Origin: Aeromicrobium senzhongii
GTDB taxonomy: Bacteria > Actinomycetota > Actinomycetes > Propionibacteriales > Nocardioidaceae
Reading direction: 5' to 3'
Length of the DNA stretch: 64,000 bases
Assembly: GCF_014334735.1 (NCBI RefSeq)
Contig: NZ_CP060587.1
Span: 124,001 to 188,000, forward strand
Shown here: in pieces, positions 52,362-60,093 of the stretch
How positions within the stretch are numbered: the stretch's first letter is position 1
Layout of the letters: each line of letters starts with the position of its first letter
The notes under the pieces: model-generated
The model's database searches: none
What the model was told of the DNA's origin: nothing
What the model saw: the letters and a program-made list of their open reading frames with translations, nothing else
Position numbers and translations under genes: made by a program

Positions 52362-53180
52362 TCACAAGGTCTCGGGGCGAGCCCGTCGCCGCAGCGCGGC
52401 GGTGATGCCCAGCGCCAGCAGCGAGGCTGAGGCGGCGAGTCCGCCCAGCGCCATCGCCTTGCCGGTCGTGGACTCGGGCATCAGCCGCGAGCGCAGGGCG
52501 GTGGGCCGCTCGAAGGTCAGGATCGGCCAGCCCTCCTCCGTGGCGCGGCGACGCAGGCCCTTGTCGGGGTTGACCGCGAAGGGGTGCCCGACCGCCTCGA
52601 GCATCGGGATGTCGGTCTGGGAGTCGGAGTAGGCGAAGCTGCGGGAGAGGTCGTAGCCCTCGCGCTCGGCCAGCTCGCGCATCGCGGTGACCTTGTTGGG
52701 GCCGTAGCAGTACTGCAGGATGCGACCCGAGTAGCGACCGTCGACCTCTTCGAGGCGGGTCGCGATGGCGTGAGTGGCGCCCAGCATCTGCGCGATCGGC
52801 TCGACCATCTCGGACCCGGAGGCCGACACGATGATGACGTCGTTGCCGGCCTCGCGGTGCTGCTCGATCAGCTCGAGCGCCTCGGCGTAGACCAGCGGCT
52901 CGATGACCTCGTAGAGCGCCTCGCGGACGATCTGGCGGACGGCCTGGGCCTCCCAGCCCGTGACCATCTTGCTGATCTCCTTGCGCATCTTCTCGAGCAT
53001 GTCGTGATCGGCGCCGCCGGTGCTGAACACCAACTGGGCGTACGCGCTGCGCAGGACGGAGCGCCGGCTGAGCAGACCCTCGGCGAAGAGCGACTTGCTG
53101 AAGGCAAGCGTGCTGGACCTCGCGATGATGGTCTTGTCGAGGTCGAAGAAGGCGGCGGGACGCCCCGCTGCTGTCGACAT
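52362..53180 (-). CDS. HAD-IB family hydrolase (SerB-like), membrane anchored
   Basis: A 272-residue phosphatase. Motif I FFDLDKTI (D13, D15), motif II IVSASGSEM, motif III/IV YSDSQTDIPMLE. One membrane helix near the C-terminus (about 245-265). Similar to M. tuberculosis Rv3661 by position and motif. Possible phosphoserine- or lipid-phosphate phosphatase. ATG at 53180 with TAGTGT seven bases upstream. Confidence 0.87.
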   Translation of the reverse strand: MSTAAGRPAAFFDLDKTIIARSSTLAFSKSLFAEGLLSRRSVLRSAYAQLVFSTGGADHDMLEKMRKEISKMVTGWEAQAVRQIVREALYEVIEPLVYAEALELIEQHREAGNDVIIVSASGSEMVEPIAQMLGATHAIATRLEEVDGRYSGRILQYCYGPNKVTAMRELAEREGYDLSRSFAYSDSQTDIPMLEAVGHPFAVNPDKGLRRRATEEGWPILTFERPTALRSRLMPESTTGKAMALGGLAASASLLALGITAALRRRARPETL

Positions 53181-53311
53181 GCGTCCCACACTAGGCGCTC
53201 CCGCCTCGTGGACACCGACATTGGTCCACAACGTGCGTCACACCGGCGCGGCCGTCCACAGCCGGTCGCTGCCCTCTGCCGCCCGTCGCCCGGGGTCGCG
53301 AGGGTGGGGCC

Positions 53312-54349
53312 ATGGACGATCGTGAACGCTCCGCCCCGCCCCTGGTCGTCACGCGGGACGAGACCTTCGCCGAGAGTGCCCGCCGGTGGTGCGCCGCCGC
53401 CGGGCACGAGCCGGAGACCGTCACCGACCTCGATCGGGTCCGCCGGTCCTGGCGCTCGGCACCGGCGGTCCTGGTCGACGAGCGTGACGTGGACTCGCTC
53501 CTGGCCGTCGGCCTGCCGCGCCGTGACGAGGTGCTCGTCGTGGCCGCCGATCCCGGCCTCGCCTGGCGCGAGGCACTCGACCTGGGCGCGCGCGACGTCC
53601 TGGCCGGAAGCGAGGATGCGGCGATCGTCGGTGCTCTCGTGCGGGCCCTGGACGGATCGGGCGAGGCCTGCGCGATCACGGTGGTCGGTGCCGTCGGCGG
53701 CGTCGGTGCCTCCACCCTCGCCGCCGCGACGGCGGGGCTGGCGGCGACCCGTGATCTCGCGCCGGTGCTCGTCGACGGCGACCCGATGGGCGGCGGCCTC
53801 GACCTGGTCGCGGGCGCCGAGCACGCGACCGGATCCCGTTGGGACGACCTCGACGGCGCCATCGGCCACGTCGGCGCGGCCGAGCTCGTGTCGAGCCTGC
53901 CGGTGCATCGCGGACTCGCGCTCGTCTCGTTCGCGCGCTCGGGACGGCCCGTGGAGGGTGCCACGCCCGTGATCGCGGCGGCGATGCGCGGATTCGACGT
54001 GGTCGTCGCCGACGTCCCGCGGCACCTGGACGGACTCGGCCGCGAGCTGGTCTCCCGCTCGGTTCTCACGGTCGTGGTCGTTCCTCGTCACGTGCGGGGC
54101 GTCGTCGCGGCACGTGCCCTCGTCGAGCGGCTCGGCGACTGGTCCGGTGCCCTGGCCGTCGTCACGCGCACGGCTCCCGGTGCCCTGGCCTCCGCGGCCG
54201 TGGGGCGTGAGCTGGGGCTGCCCGTGCTGGCCGACCTGGGGACCTCGCGGCGGTTGCCGGCCGACCTCGAGCACGGACTCGGACCGTTGCGCGCCAGGAC
54301 CGTGCGCTCGGCGGCACGCCGGATCCTCGACACCGTCGGGCTGCGATGA
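53312..54349 (+). CDS. ssd: Septum site-determining protein Ssd (CpaE/MinD-like)
   Basis: A 345-residue P-loop ATPase-related protein. A receiver-like N-terminal region (about 10-115) is followed by a deviant Walker A VVGAVGGVGASTLA (near 129-142), VLVDGDPMGGGLDLVAG and VVADVPRHLDGLG. This fits Ssd/Rv3660c and CpaE, which localise Tad pilus machinery or affect septum placement. It begins the tad operon. The ATG follows GAGGGTGGG; its stop overlaps the next start (ATGA). Confidence 0.88.
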   Translation: MDDRERSAPPLVVTRDETFAESARRWCAAAGHEPETVTDLDRVRRSWRSAPAVLVDERDVDSLLAVGLPRRDEVLVVAADPGLAWREALDLGARDVLAGSEDAAIVGALVRALDGSGEACAITVVGAVGGVGASTLAAATAGLAATRDLAPVLVDGDPMGGGLDLVAGAEHATGSRWDDLDGAIGHVGAAELVSSLPVHRGLALVSFARSGRPVEGATPVIAAAMRGFDVVVADVPRHLDGLGRELVSRSVLTVVVVPRHVRGVVAARALVERLGDWSGALAVVTRTAPGALASAAVGRELGLPVLADLGTSRRLPADLEHGLGPLRARTVRSAARRILDTVGLR

Positions 54350-55464
54350 GCCCGGTCGACGGAGCGGTCGTCGAACGGGTGCGGCGCCGGTTGGCCGGCT
54401 CGGGTGCCGAGCCCACGCCGCACACGGTGGCTGAGGCGCTCCGGGCCGAGGACCAGCTGTGGGGCAGCACCACGGTGCTCGCAATCGTCGAACAGCTGCG
54501 CAGCGAGGTGCTCGGGGCGGGGGTCTTGCAGCCGCTGCTGGCACTGCCGGGGATCACGGACGTGCTGGTGAACGGTTCCTCCGGTGTGTACGTCGACGCG
54601 GGTGACGGCCTGGTCCGTCGGCCCGAGGTCACCTTCGCGGACGAGCCGACCGTGCGCCGGCTGGCGCAACGGCTCGCGGCCTCCGCCGGGCGCCGGCTCG
54701 ACGACGCGTCGCCCTGGGTCGACGGGCGGCTCGCGGACGGGACGCGCCTGCACGCCGTCCTGTCGCCGGTGGCCCGCACGGGCACCGTCATCTCGCTGCG
54801 GGTGCCCGCGCGCCGGACGCTCGCGTTGGCCGAGTTGGAGGAGCGGGGCTCGGTGGCGCCGGAGATGGGCCGGTGGCTGCGCGAGCTCATCGCCTCCAGA
54901 CGCAGCTTCCTCGTCACCGGCGGCACCGGCTCGGGGAAGACCACCGTCCTGTCCGCCCTGCTCGGCCTGGTTCCCGCGACGGAGCGGATCGTCGTGGTCG
55001 AGGACTCCGACGAGCTGCGGCCCGACCATCCCCATGTCGTCGGGTTGGTCGCGCGGCCGCCCAACATCGAGGGCGCCGGGACGGTGGGCCTGCGGGACCT
55101 CGTCCGCCAGGCGCTGCGCATGCGGCCCGACCGGATCGTCGTGGGTGAGGTGCGTGGCGCCGAGGTGGTCGACCTGCTCGCCGCCCTCAACACCGGGCAC
55201 GAGGGTGGGTGCGGCACGGTCCACGCCAATGCGCCCGATGACGTCCCGGCGCGGATGGAGGCGCTGGGCATCGCCGCCGGCCTGAGTCGCGACGCCGTCC
55301 ACGCCCAGGTCGCAGCCGGACTGGACGCGGTCGTCCACGTCGTTCGTCACGCGGACGGACACCGCGAGGTCGCGGCCGTGGCGGACGTCGACGCGAACCA
55401 CCGGGGGCGGTTGGTGGTGCGGTCCCGGCTCGTGGTGCGCCGGGGCCGGGTCGTCGACCCGTGA
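54346..55464 (+). CDS. tadA: Tad pilus assembly ATPase (TadA/CpaF type)
   Basis: A 372-residue secretion ATPase. Walker A GGTGSGKTTV with K198, Asp box VVEDSDELRPDHPHV, Walker B region LRMRPDRIVVGEVRGAEVVD and His box GHEGGCGTVHANAPDD. It drives pilus extension with TadB and TadC. Start overlaps ssd, and its stop overlaps tadB (GTGA). Confidence 0.93.
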   Translation: MSPVDGAVVERVRRRLAGSGAEPTPHTVAEALRAEDQLWGSTTVLAIVEQLRSEVLGAGVLQPLLALPGITDVLVNGSSGVYVDAGDGLVRRPEVTFADEPTVRRLAQRLAASAGRRLDDASPWVDGRLADGTRLHAVLSPVARTGTVISLRVPARRTLALAELEERGSVAPEMGRWLRELIASRRSFLVTGGTGSGKTTVLSALLGLVPATERIVVVEDSDELRPDHPHVVGLVARPPNIEGAGTVGLRDLVRQALRMRPDRIVVGEVRGAEVVDLLAALNTGHEGGCGTVHANAPDDVPARMEALGIAAGLSRDAVHAQVAAGLDAVVHVVRHADGHREVAAVADVDANHRGRLVVRSRLVVRRGRVVDP

Positions 55465-56249
55465 GAGCACTGTGCGCGGCTCTCGTGTTCACCACGGTCC
55501 TGGTCTGGCGGCCGCCGTGGTCGTGGGTGCGGGTGCGGGTGACGGCCGCTCGCTGGCCACGACCCGGACGGCGCGAGGGCGTGGTGGCGGTCGCCGGGGT
55601 GCTCTGTCTCAGCCTGGTGCTGCTTCCCGCCGCTCCCACCATCGTGGCGTGGACGTTGGTGGCCGTCGCCGTGAGCGCGGGCACACGCTGGCGCCGCGGC
55701 CGGGCCCGCCGGCGCCGCACCGTGGTGCGTGAGGAGTGCCAGGGCGTGATCGACGGACTCGTGGCCGAGCTGCGCACCGGCGCCCCGCCCGTCGTGGCGC
55801 TCCAGCGAGCGGCCGCCGACACGGGCGCGCTCGGCTCGGCCGCCGTGGCGGCGGCCGGCGGGGGCGATGTTCCGGCAGCGCTCGTCGCTGAGGGGCGGCG
55901 CGACGGCGCACACCCGCTGGCCGAGATCGGTCGGGCCTGGGCGGTCGCCGAATCGTGCGGAGCGCCGCTGTCCCCGACGCTGGAGCAGGTGCGCGAGACG
56001 CTCCGCGAGGAGCGAGAGCTCGAGCGTGAGCTCGCGTCCGGTGTGGCGCCGGCACGGGCCACGGCGGCACTGATGGTGGCCATGCCCCCGCTCGGTCTGG
56101 GACTGGGTTCCGGCCTGGGCGTCGATCCGCTCCACGTGGTGCTCACCACCGTTCCCGGGGCGCTGTGCGTGGCCGCCGGTGTCGGCTTCGCCCTGGCCGG
56201 GGTGCGGTGGATCGAACTCATCGCCGATGGTGTGGAGACCGGGTCGTGA
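55461..56249 (+). CDS. tadB: Tad pilus inner-membrane protein TadB
   Basis: A 262-residue type II secretion F-domain protein. Two N-terminal helices (about 40-75), a basic loop, the F domain (about 95-210; GLVAELRTGAPPVVALQRAA, LEQVRETLREERELERELASG) and two C-terminal helices. GTG start, coupled with both neighbours by GTGA overlaps. Confidence 0.87.
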   Translation: MRALCAALVFTTVLVWRPPWSWVRVRVTAARWPRPGRREGVVAVAGVLCLSLVLLPAAPTIVAWTLVAVAVSAGTRWRRGRARRRRTVVREECQGVIDGLVAELRTGAPPVVALQRAAADTGALGSAAVAAAGGGDVPAALVAEGRRDGAHPLAEIGRAWAVAESCGAPLSPTLEQVRETLREERELERELASGVAPARATAALMVAMPPLGLGLGSGLGVDPLHVVLTTVPGALCVAAGVGFALAGVRWIELIADGVETGS

Positions 56250-56950
56250 CGGGCGCCCTGCCGGCCGCCTTGTTGGTCGCGGCGGCGTTCCTCGTCGCCG
56301 TGCCCGGGCCGGCCGGGCGTCGGGCCCGGCGGGTGAACGGAGGCACCGCGGGCTTCGTCCGCCCCGGGCCGCCCTTGGTCGTCGCCGTCTCGGTCCCGGT
56401 GCTGGCGTTGCTCCTGCTCGGCCCGGTCGGGCTGGTCGTCGGCGTCGCGGTGGCGCCCTTCCTGCATCGGCAGGTCTCGGGGTGGGAGACCGAGCGGACG
56501 AAGCGGCGCCGGGCCATGCTCGTCCGTCAGGCGCCGCTCGCGCTGGACCTCGTCGCTGCGGTGCTGGCGGCGGGCCGCTCGCCGCAGGAGGCGGTCCGGC
56601 TGGTCGCGGTGCACACCCCGCCACCGCTAGGCGATGAGCTGCAGGCGCTCGCTCATCGCGTCCGGCTCGCCGCCGATCCCGCCGTCGCGTGGCGTTCGCT
56701 GGACGGCAGCGCCCTGGAGCCGGTCGGTCGGGCCTTCGCGCGGGCCGAGACCTCGGGGGCGGCGATCGTGCCGTTGATGCGCGACACCGCCGCGGACCTG
56801 CGTCGGCGGGCCTGGGCCGAGCGGCGGGAGACCGTCGGTCGGGTGGGCGTCCGCACCACCCTGCCGATGGGGCTGTGCCTGCTGCCGGCGTTCGTGCTCG
56901 TGGGTGTGGCACCGACGGTGCTGGCCGCACTGGGCTCGGTCGGCTTCTGA
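56246..56950 (+). CDS. tadC: Tad pilus inner-membrane protein TadC
   Basis: A 234-residue F-domain protein: helices at about 5-22 and 45-72, the F domain QAPLALDLVAAVLAAGRSPQEAVRLVA, a second half FARAETSGAAIVPLMRDTAADLRRRAWAERRETVGRVGVR, and two terminal helices. Partner of TadB. GTG start overlapping the tadB stop. Confidence 0.87.
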   Translation: MTGALPAALLVAAAFLVAVPGPAGRRARRVNGGTAGFVRPGPPLVVAVSVPVLALLLLGPVGLVVGVAVAPFLHRQVSGWETERTKRRRAMLVRQAPLALDLVAAVLAAGRSPQEAVRLVAVHTPPPLGDELQALAHRVRLAADPAVAWRSLDGSALEPVGRAFARAETSGAAIVPLMRDTAADLRRRAWAERRETVGRVGVRTTLPMGLCLLPAFVLVGVAPTVLAALGSVGF

Positions 56951-57067
56951 GTTCTCCCCAACCTGTCCCCGCGCGGCGGCGTTGTCCCCAACCGGCTCGG
57001 GCCGCCGCAGATCAGGCGTCCCGATCTCCATCTTCAGGTGTCACATCATCCGTTGAAAGGACATCCC

Positions 57068-57262
57068 ATGAAGATGATCAACGCCCTGCGCCGCGTCGCC
57101 GCCCGAGCCGACGAGCGGGGCATGAGCACGTCCGAGTACGCCGTGGGCACGCTCGGCGCCTGCACCATCGGCGGCGTCCTGGTGAAGATCGGGCAGTCCG
57201 ACTGGTTCGGCGATCTCCTGCAGGACGTCATCGGCAAGATCCCCGACCTGCTGCCGTTCTGA
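57068..57262 (+). CDS. DUF4244 small pilin-like protein
   Basis: A 64-residue protein with the Flp-like prepilin pattern: basic leader ending DERGMSTSEYAVGT followed by a hydrophobic helix (LGACTIGGVLVKIG). The glutamate five residues after the G is typical of type IV pilins. Corresponds by position to Rv3656c, the probable structural pilin. Strong site AAAGGAC seven bases before ATG at 57068. Confidence 0.87.
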   Translation: MKMINALRRVAARADERGMSTSEYAVGTLGACTIGGVLVKIGQSDWFGDLLQDVIGKIPDLLPF

Positions 57263-57269
57263 CCTCGAT

Positions 57270-57301
57270 CCCACGGCACCCGGGTGCACGGGTGCCGTGG
57301 G
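57270..57301 (+). promoter_or_regulatory. Stem-loop between the two pilin-like genes
   Basis: Perfect 12-base arms CCCACGGCACCC and GGGTGCCGTGGG with an eight-base loop, eight bases after the first pilin stop. No T tract. It may stabilise the pilin mRNA or partly terminate, giving more of the first pilin than of downstream proteins. Confidence 0.6.
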
Positions 57302-57329
57302 GCCCCACCCCCACCCAGGAGGTAGTGCG

Positions 57330-57536
57330 ATGCATCGAATCGATCCGGACGGCCGCGGCGAGCGGGGCCAGGTCACCGCCGAGTACGCGGTGGCCGCTCT
57401 CGGTGCGGCGACGATCGCCGGGGTCCTCGTCGGCCCCGAGCCCATCCTCGCGAACTGGTTGCGCGAGTTCGTCCTCGATCACCTCGCCCGCTCGTTCTCG
57501 CTCACCCTGCCCGAGATCCTGAGGTGGCCGTGGTGA
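57330..57536 (+). CDS. Second DUF4244/Flp-like small pilin
   Basis: A 68-residue paralogue of the gene above: leader to GRGERGQVTAEYAVAAL and helix GAATIAGVLVGP, but with a longer, aromatic C-terminus (SLTLPEILRWPW). The ribosome site CAGGAGGTAG is one of the best in the window. The stop overlaps the TadE gene. Possibly a minor pilin. Confidence 0.78.
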   Translation: MHRIDPDGRGERGQVTAEYAVAALGAATIAGVLVGPEPILANWLREFVLDHLARSFSLTLPEILRWPW

Positions 57537-57868
57537 CGCGTCGTGAGCGGGGGATGATCACCGCCGAGACGGCGATGGTGCTGCCGTTCGTCGTCCTCGT
57601 GGCCTTCGTGCTGACGTGGGTCGTGTCCTTGGGCCTGACCCAGATGCGCGTCTCCGACGCCGCCCGCGACGGGGCGCGGGTCATGGCGCGGGGGCAGGAC
57701 GCGGGCGATGCCCGCCGGGTGGCCCGCGACAGTGCGCCGGGCTCCGCGGTCGACATCAGGCTGGCCGGGGGACGGGCCGGGGTCACGGTCCGGTTCCGGG
57801 CCCGGTTGCCGCTCGTGCCGGGGGTCCACCTCGACCTGGTGGGCCGGTCGGTGGCGGTGGTCGAGTGA
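57533..57868 (+). CDS. TadE family protein
   Basis: A 111-residue pseudopilin-like protein. GMITAETAMVLPFVVLVAFVLTWVVSLGL is the TadE leader and helix, followed by AARDGARVMARG. Corresponds to Rv3655c by order. The GTG at 57533 overlapping the previous stop was taken; GTG at 57524 is an alternative. Confidence 0.83.
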   Translation: MTRRERGMITAETAMVLPFVVLVAFVLTWVVSLGLTQMRVSDAARDGARVMARGQDAGDARRVARDSAPGSAVDIRLAGGRAGVTVRFRARLPLVPGVHLDLVGRSVAVVE

Positions 57869-58215
57869 TCCGCGAACGGGGCTCGGCCACCGTCCAGGCG
57901 CTCGGGCTGACCGTCCTGGTGTGCTTCGTGGCCTTCGCCTGTCTGCAGGTCGCGCTCGCCGTCGGGCTGCGTCAGCGCGCTGCTGCGGCCGCCGATCTGG
58001 CCGCGCTCGCCGCCTCGCAGGCCAGTGTCGAGGGACGCGATCCGTGCGCCGTGGCTCGCGAGCTGGCGCAGGACAACGGGGCCAGGCTGCGACAGTGCCG
58101 GATGGACGCCGACGTCGCCACGGTCACGGTGCGCGCGGCGGGACCACGGTGGGCGATCGGCCGGTGGGCGGCCGAGCAGCGGGCGCGAGCCGCCCCGGCC
58201 TGGTACCTCGAGTGA
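57865..58215 (+). CDS. Rv3654c-type TadE-like protein
   Basis: A 116-residue protein: RERGSATVQALGLTVLVCFVAFACLQVALAVG helix, then RAAAAADLAALAASQAS, the pattern of the Rv3654c family at the end of actinobacterial tad loci. Two cysteines (DPCAVAREL, LRQCRMD) may form a disulfide outside. GTG start overlaps the TadE stop. Confidence 0.82.
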   Translation: MIRERGSATVQALGLTVLVCFVAFACLQVALAVGLRQRAAAAADLAALAASQASVEGRDPCAVARELAQDNGARLRQCRMDADVATVTVRAAGPRWAIGRWAAEQRARAAPAWYLE

Positions 58216-58235
58216 GGCACCGGGCCGGGTCGGGC

Positions 58236-59954
58236 TCAGTCGTCCCGATCGGACTTCGTGGGGATGTCCTCCTCGGGCCAGCCCGTCGTGCTCTCCTCGA
58301 CCACGAGGGAGAAGTCCTCACCGTGGCGGTCGACGCCGACGATGACGGCCTCCTCGACGAGGGTCTGTGCCAGGTCCTCGCGCAGGATGATCGGGTCCTC
58401 GCGCAGGTCGCGGTAGAGCGACACGCACAGCAGCACCATCACCAGCAGGAACGGCAGCGACGCGACGATCGTCAGCGCCTGCAGGCCCTGCAGGGCGACC
58501 GGGTCGCCCGGGTCGGCGATCAGCAGCATGATCGCCGCCACGGCGCCGGTCAGCGCGCCCCAGAAGATGACGTTCCAGGTCGACGGGTGGATCGAGCCGC
58601 GCTGCGTCAGGGTGCCCATCACCAGCGAGGCGGCATCGGCGCCGGACACGAAGAAGATGCCGACCAGGACCATGACGAGCACCGTCATGACCGACGCGAG
58701 CGGGTACTGCTGCAGCAGGTCGAACAGGGCGTAGTTGGAGTCCACGACCCCGTCGGCGCCCGTGATCGCCTCGGCGTCGTGGATGCCGGCGCCGCCGAAG
58801 ATCGCGAACCAGACGAGGCTGACCATGCTGGGCACGAGCAGGACGCCGGTGACGAACTGACGGATCGTGCGACCACGGCTGATGCGCGCGATGAACATGC
58901 CGACGAACGGCGTCCAGGACACCCACCAGGCCCAGTAGAAGATCGTCCAGGCACCCAGCCAGTCCGCGAGGGCGGCGCCGTTGGCGTTCGTGCGCCCGGC
59001 CATCTCGGGCAGCATGGCCACGTAGTCGGCGATCGAGGTGGGGATCAGGTTGAGCATCGTCAGCGTCGGGCCGGCGATGAAGACGAACGCCGCCAGCACC
59101 AGGGCCAGCACCATGTTGATGTTGGACAGCCACTGGATGCCGCGGGCGACACCCGACACGGCCGAGAGGATGAACAGGATCGTCAGCACGACGATGATCA
59201 CGACGACCAGGGTCTCGCCCACGCTGTCGACCCAACCGTTGTGCTCGATGCCGGCGCCGATCTGCAGAGCGCCCAGGCCCAGCGAGGCGGCGGAGCCGAA
59301 CAGTGTCGCGAAGATCGCCATGATGTCGATCGCCTTGCCGAGCGGGCCGCGGGTCTGCTTGCGCCCGAGCAGCTTCGTGAAGGCCGAGGAGATCAACTGC
59401 GGGCGGCCCAGGCGGAAGGTGCCGTAGCCGATCGCCAGACCCACGACCGCGTAGACGGCCCACGGGTGCAACGTCCAGTGGAACAGCGTCTGGGCCATCG
59501 CGACCTGGGCGGCGCCGTCGGTGCCGGCCTCGACGGTGCCCGGCGGCGGCGAGAGGTAGAACGTCAACGGCTCGGCCACGCCCCAGAACATGAGGCCGAT
59601 GCCCATCCCCGCGCTGAACATCATCGCGATCCACGACGTCGTGCGGAACTCGGGCCGCTCGCCGTCGCGGCCCAGCGGGATCTTGCCGTAACGGCTCGCG
59701 GCCACCCAGATGGCGAACACGACGAAGCCGGTGGTCGACAGGACGTAGAGCCAGCCGGTGTACTCGATCACCCAGGACTGGGCCTGTGCCGCACGGCTCC
59801 CGAGGGAGGCCTGGTCGACCAGACCCCAGGTGACGACCGCGAGCGCCAGGACCGCGGCGATACCGAAGACCGCACGGTCCAGCCGGGACTCCGGCTGTGG
59901 CTCGAGTTCCGGTTCACGGACGTCATCGATCGGTCGGTCGAGGCCGGTGGCCAT
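58236..59954 (-). CDS. BCCT family transporter (betaine/choline/carnitine type)
   Basis: A 572-residue transporter with twelve membrane helices. FSAGMGIGLMFWGVAEPL holds the GMGIG substrate motif of glycine-betaine carriers, and FYWAWWVSWTPFVGMFIARISRGRTIRQF is the family signature. It probably imports betaine for osmoprotection, coupled to sodium. ATG at 59954 with AGGAGAG seven bases before it. Convergent with the tad operon. Confidence 0.92.
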   Translation of the reverse strand: MATGLDRPIDDVREPELEPQPESRLDRAVFGIAAVLALAVVTWGLVDQASLGSRAAQAQSWVIEYTGWLYVLSTTGFVVFAIWVAASRYGKIPLGRDGERPEFRTTSWIAMMFSAGMGIGLMFWGVAEPLTFYLSPPPGTVEAGTDGAAQVAMAQTLFHWTLHPWAVYAVVGLAIGYGTFRLGRPQLISSAFTKLLGRKQTRGPLGKAIDIMAIFATLFGSAASLGLGALQIGAGIEHNGWVDSVGETLVVVIIVVLTILFILSAVSGVARGIQWLSNINMVLALVLAAFVFIAGPTLTMLNLIPTSIADYVAMLPEMAGRTNANGAALADWLGAWTIFYWAWWVSWTPFVGMFIARISRGRTIRQFVTGVLLVPSMVSLVWFAIFGGAGIHDAEAITGADGVVDSNYALFDLLQQYPLASVMTVLVMVLVGIFFVSGADAASLVMGTLTQRGSIHPSTWNVIFWGALTGAVAAIMLLIADPGDPVALQGLQALTIVASLPFLLVMVLLCVSLYRDLREDPIILREDLAQTLVEEAVIVGVDRHGEDFSLVVEESTTGWPEEDIPTKSDRDD

Positions 59955-60093
59955 GCAATCTCTCCTGAACAATGTGACGGGTGGGACGGTGCAAACCTCC
60001 CCACCGTTGCACGAGTCGCATGACCCGGCAATTCGTCAGCAGCGCGGCCGACCCGGGGAGAACGGGCGGCGGGAGAGCACTGCGGTCGCGTGC

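Noticed and set aside
57524..57532. GTG at 57524 as the TadE start
   Set aside because: The GTG at 57533 forms the GTGA overlap used throughout this operon; the earlier one adds only three residues.
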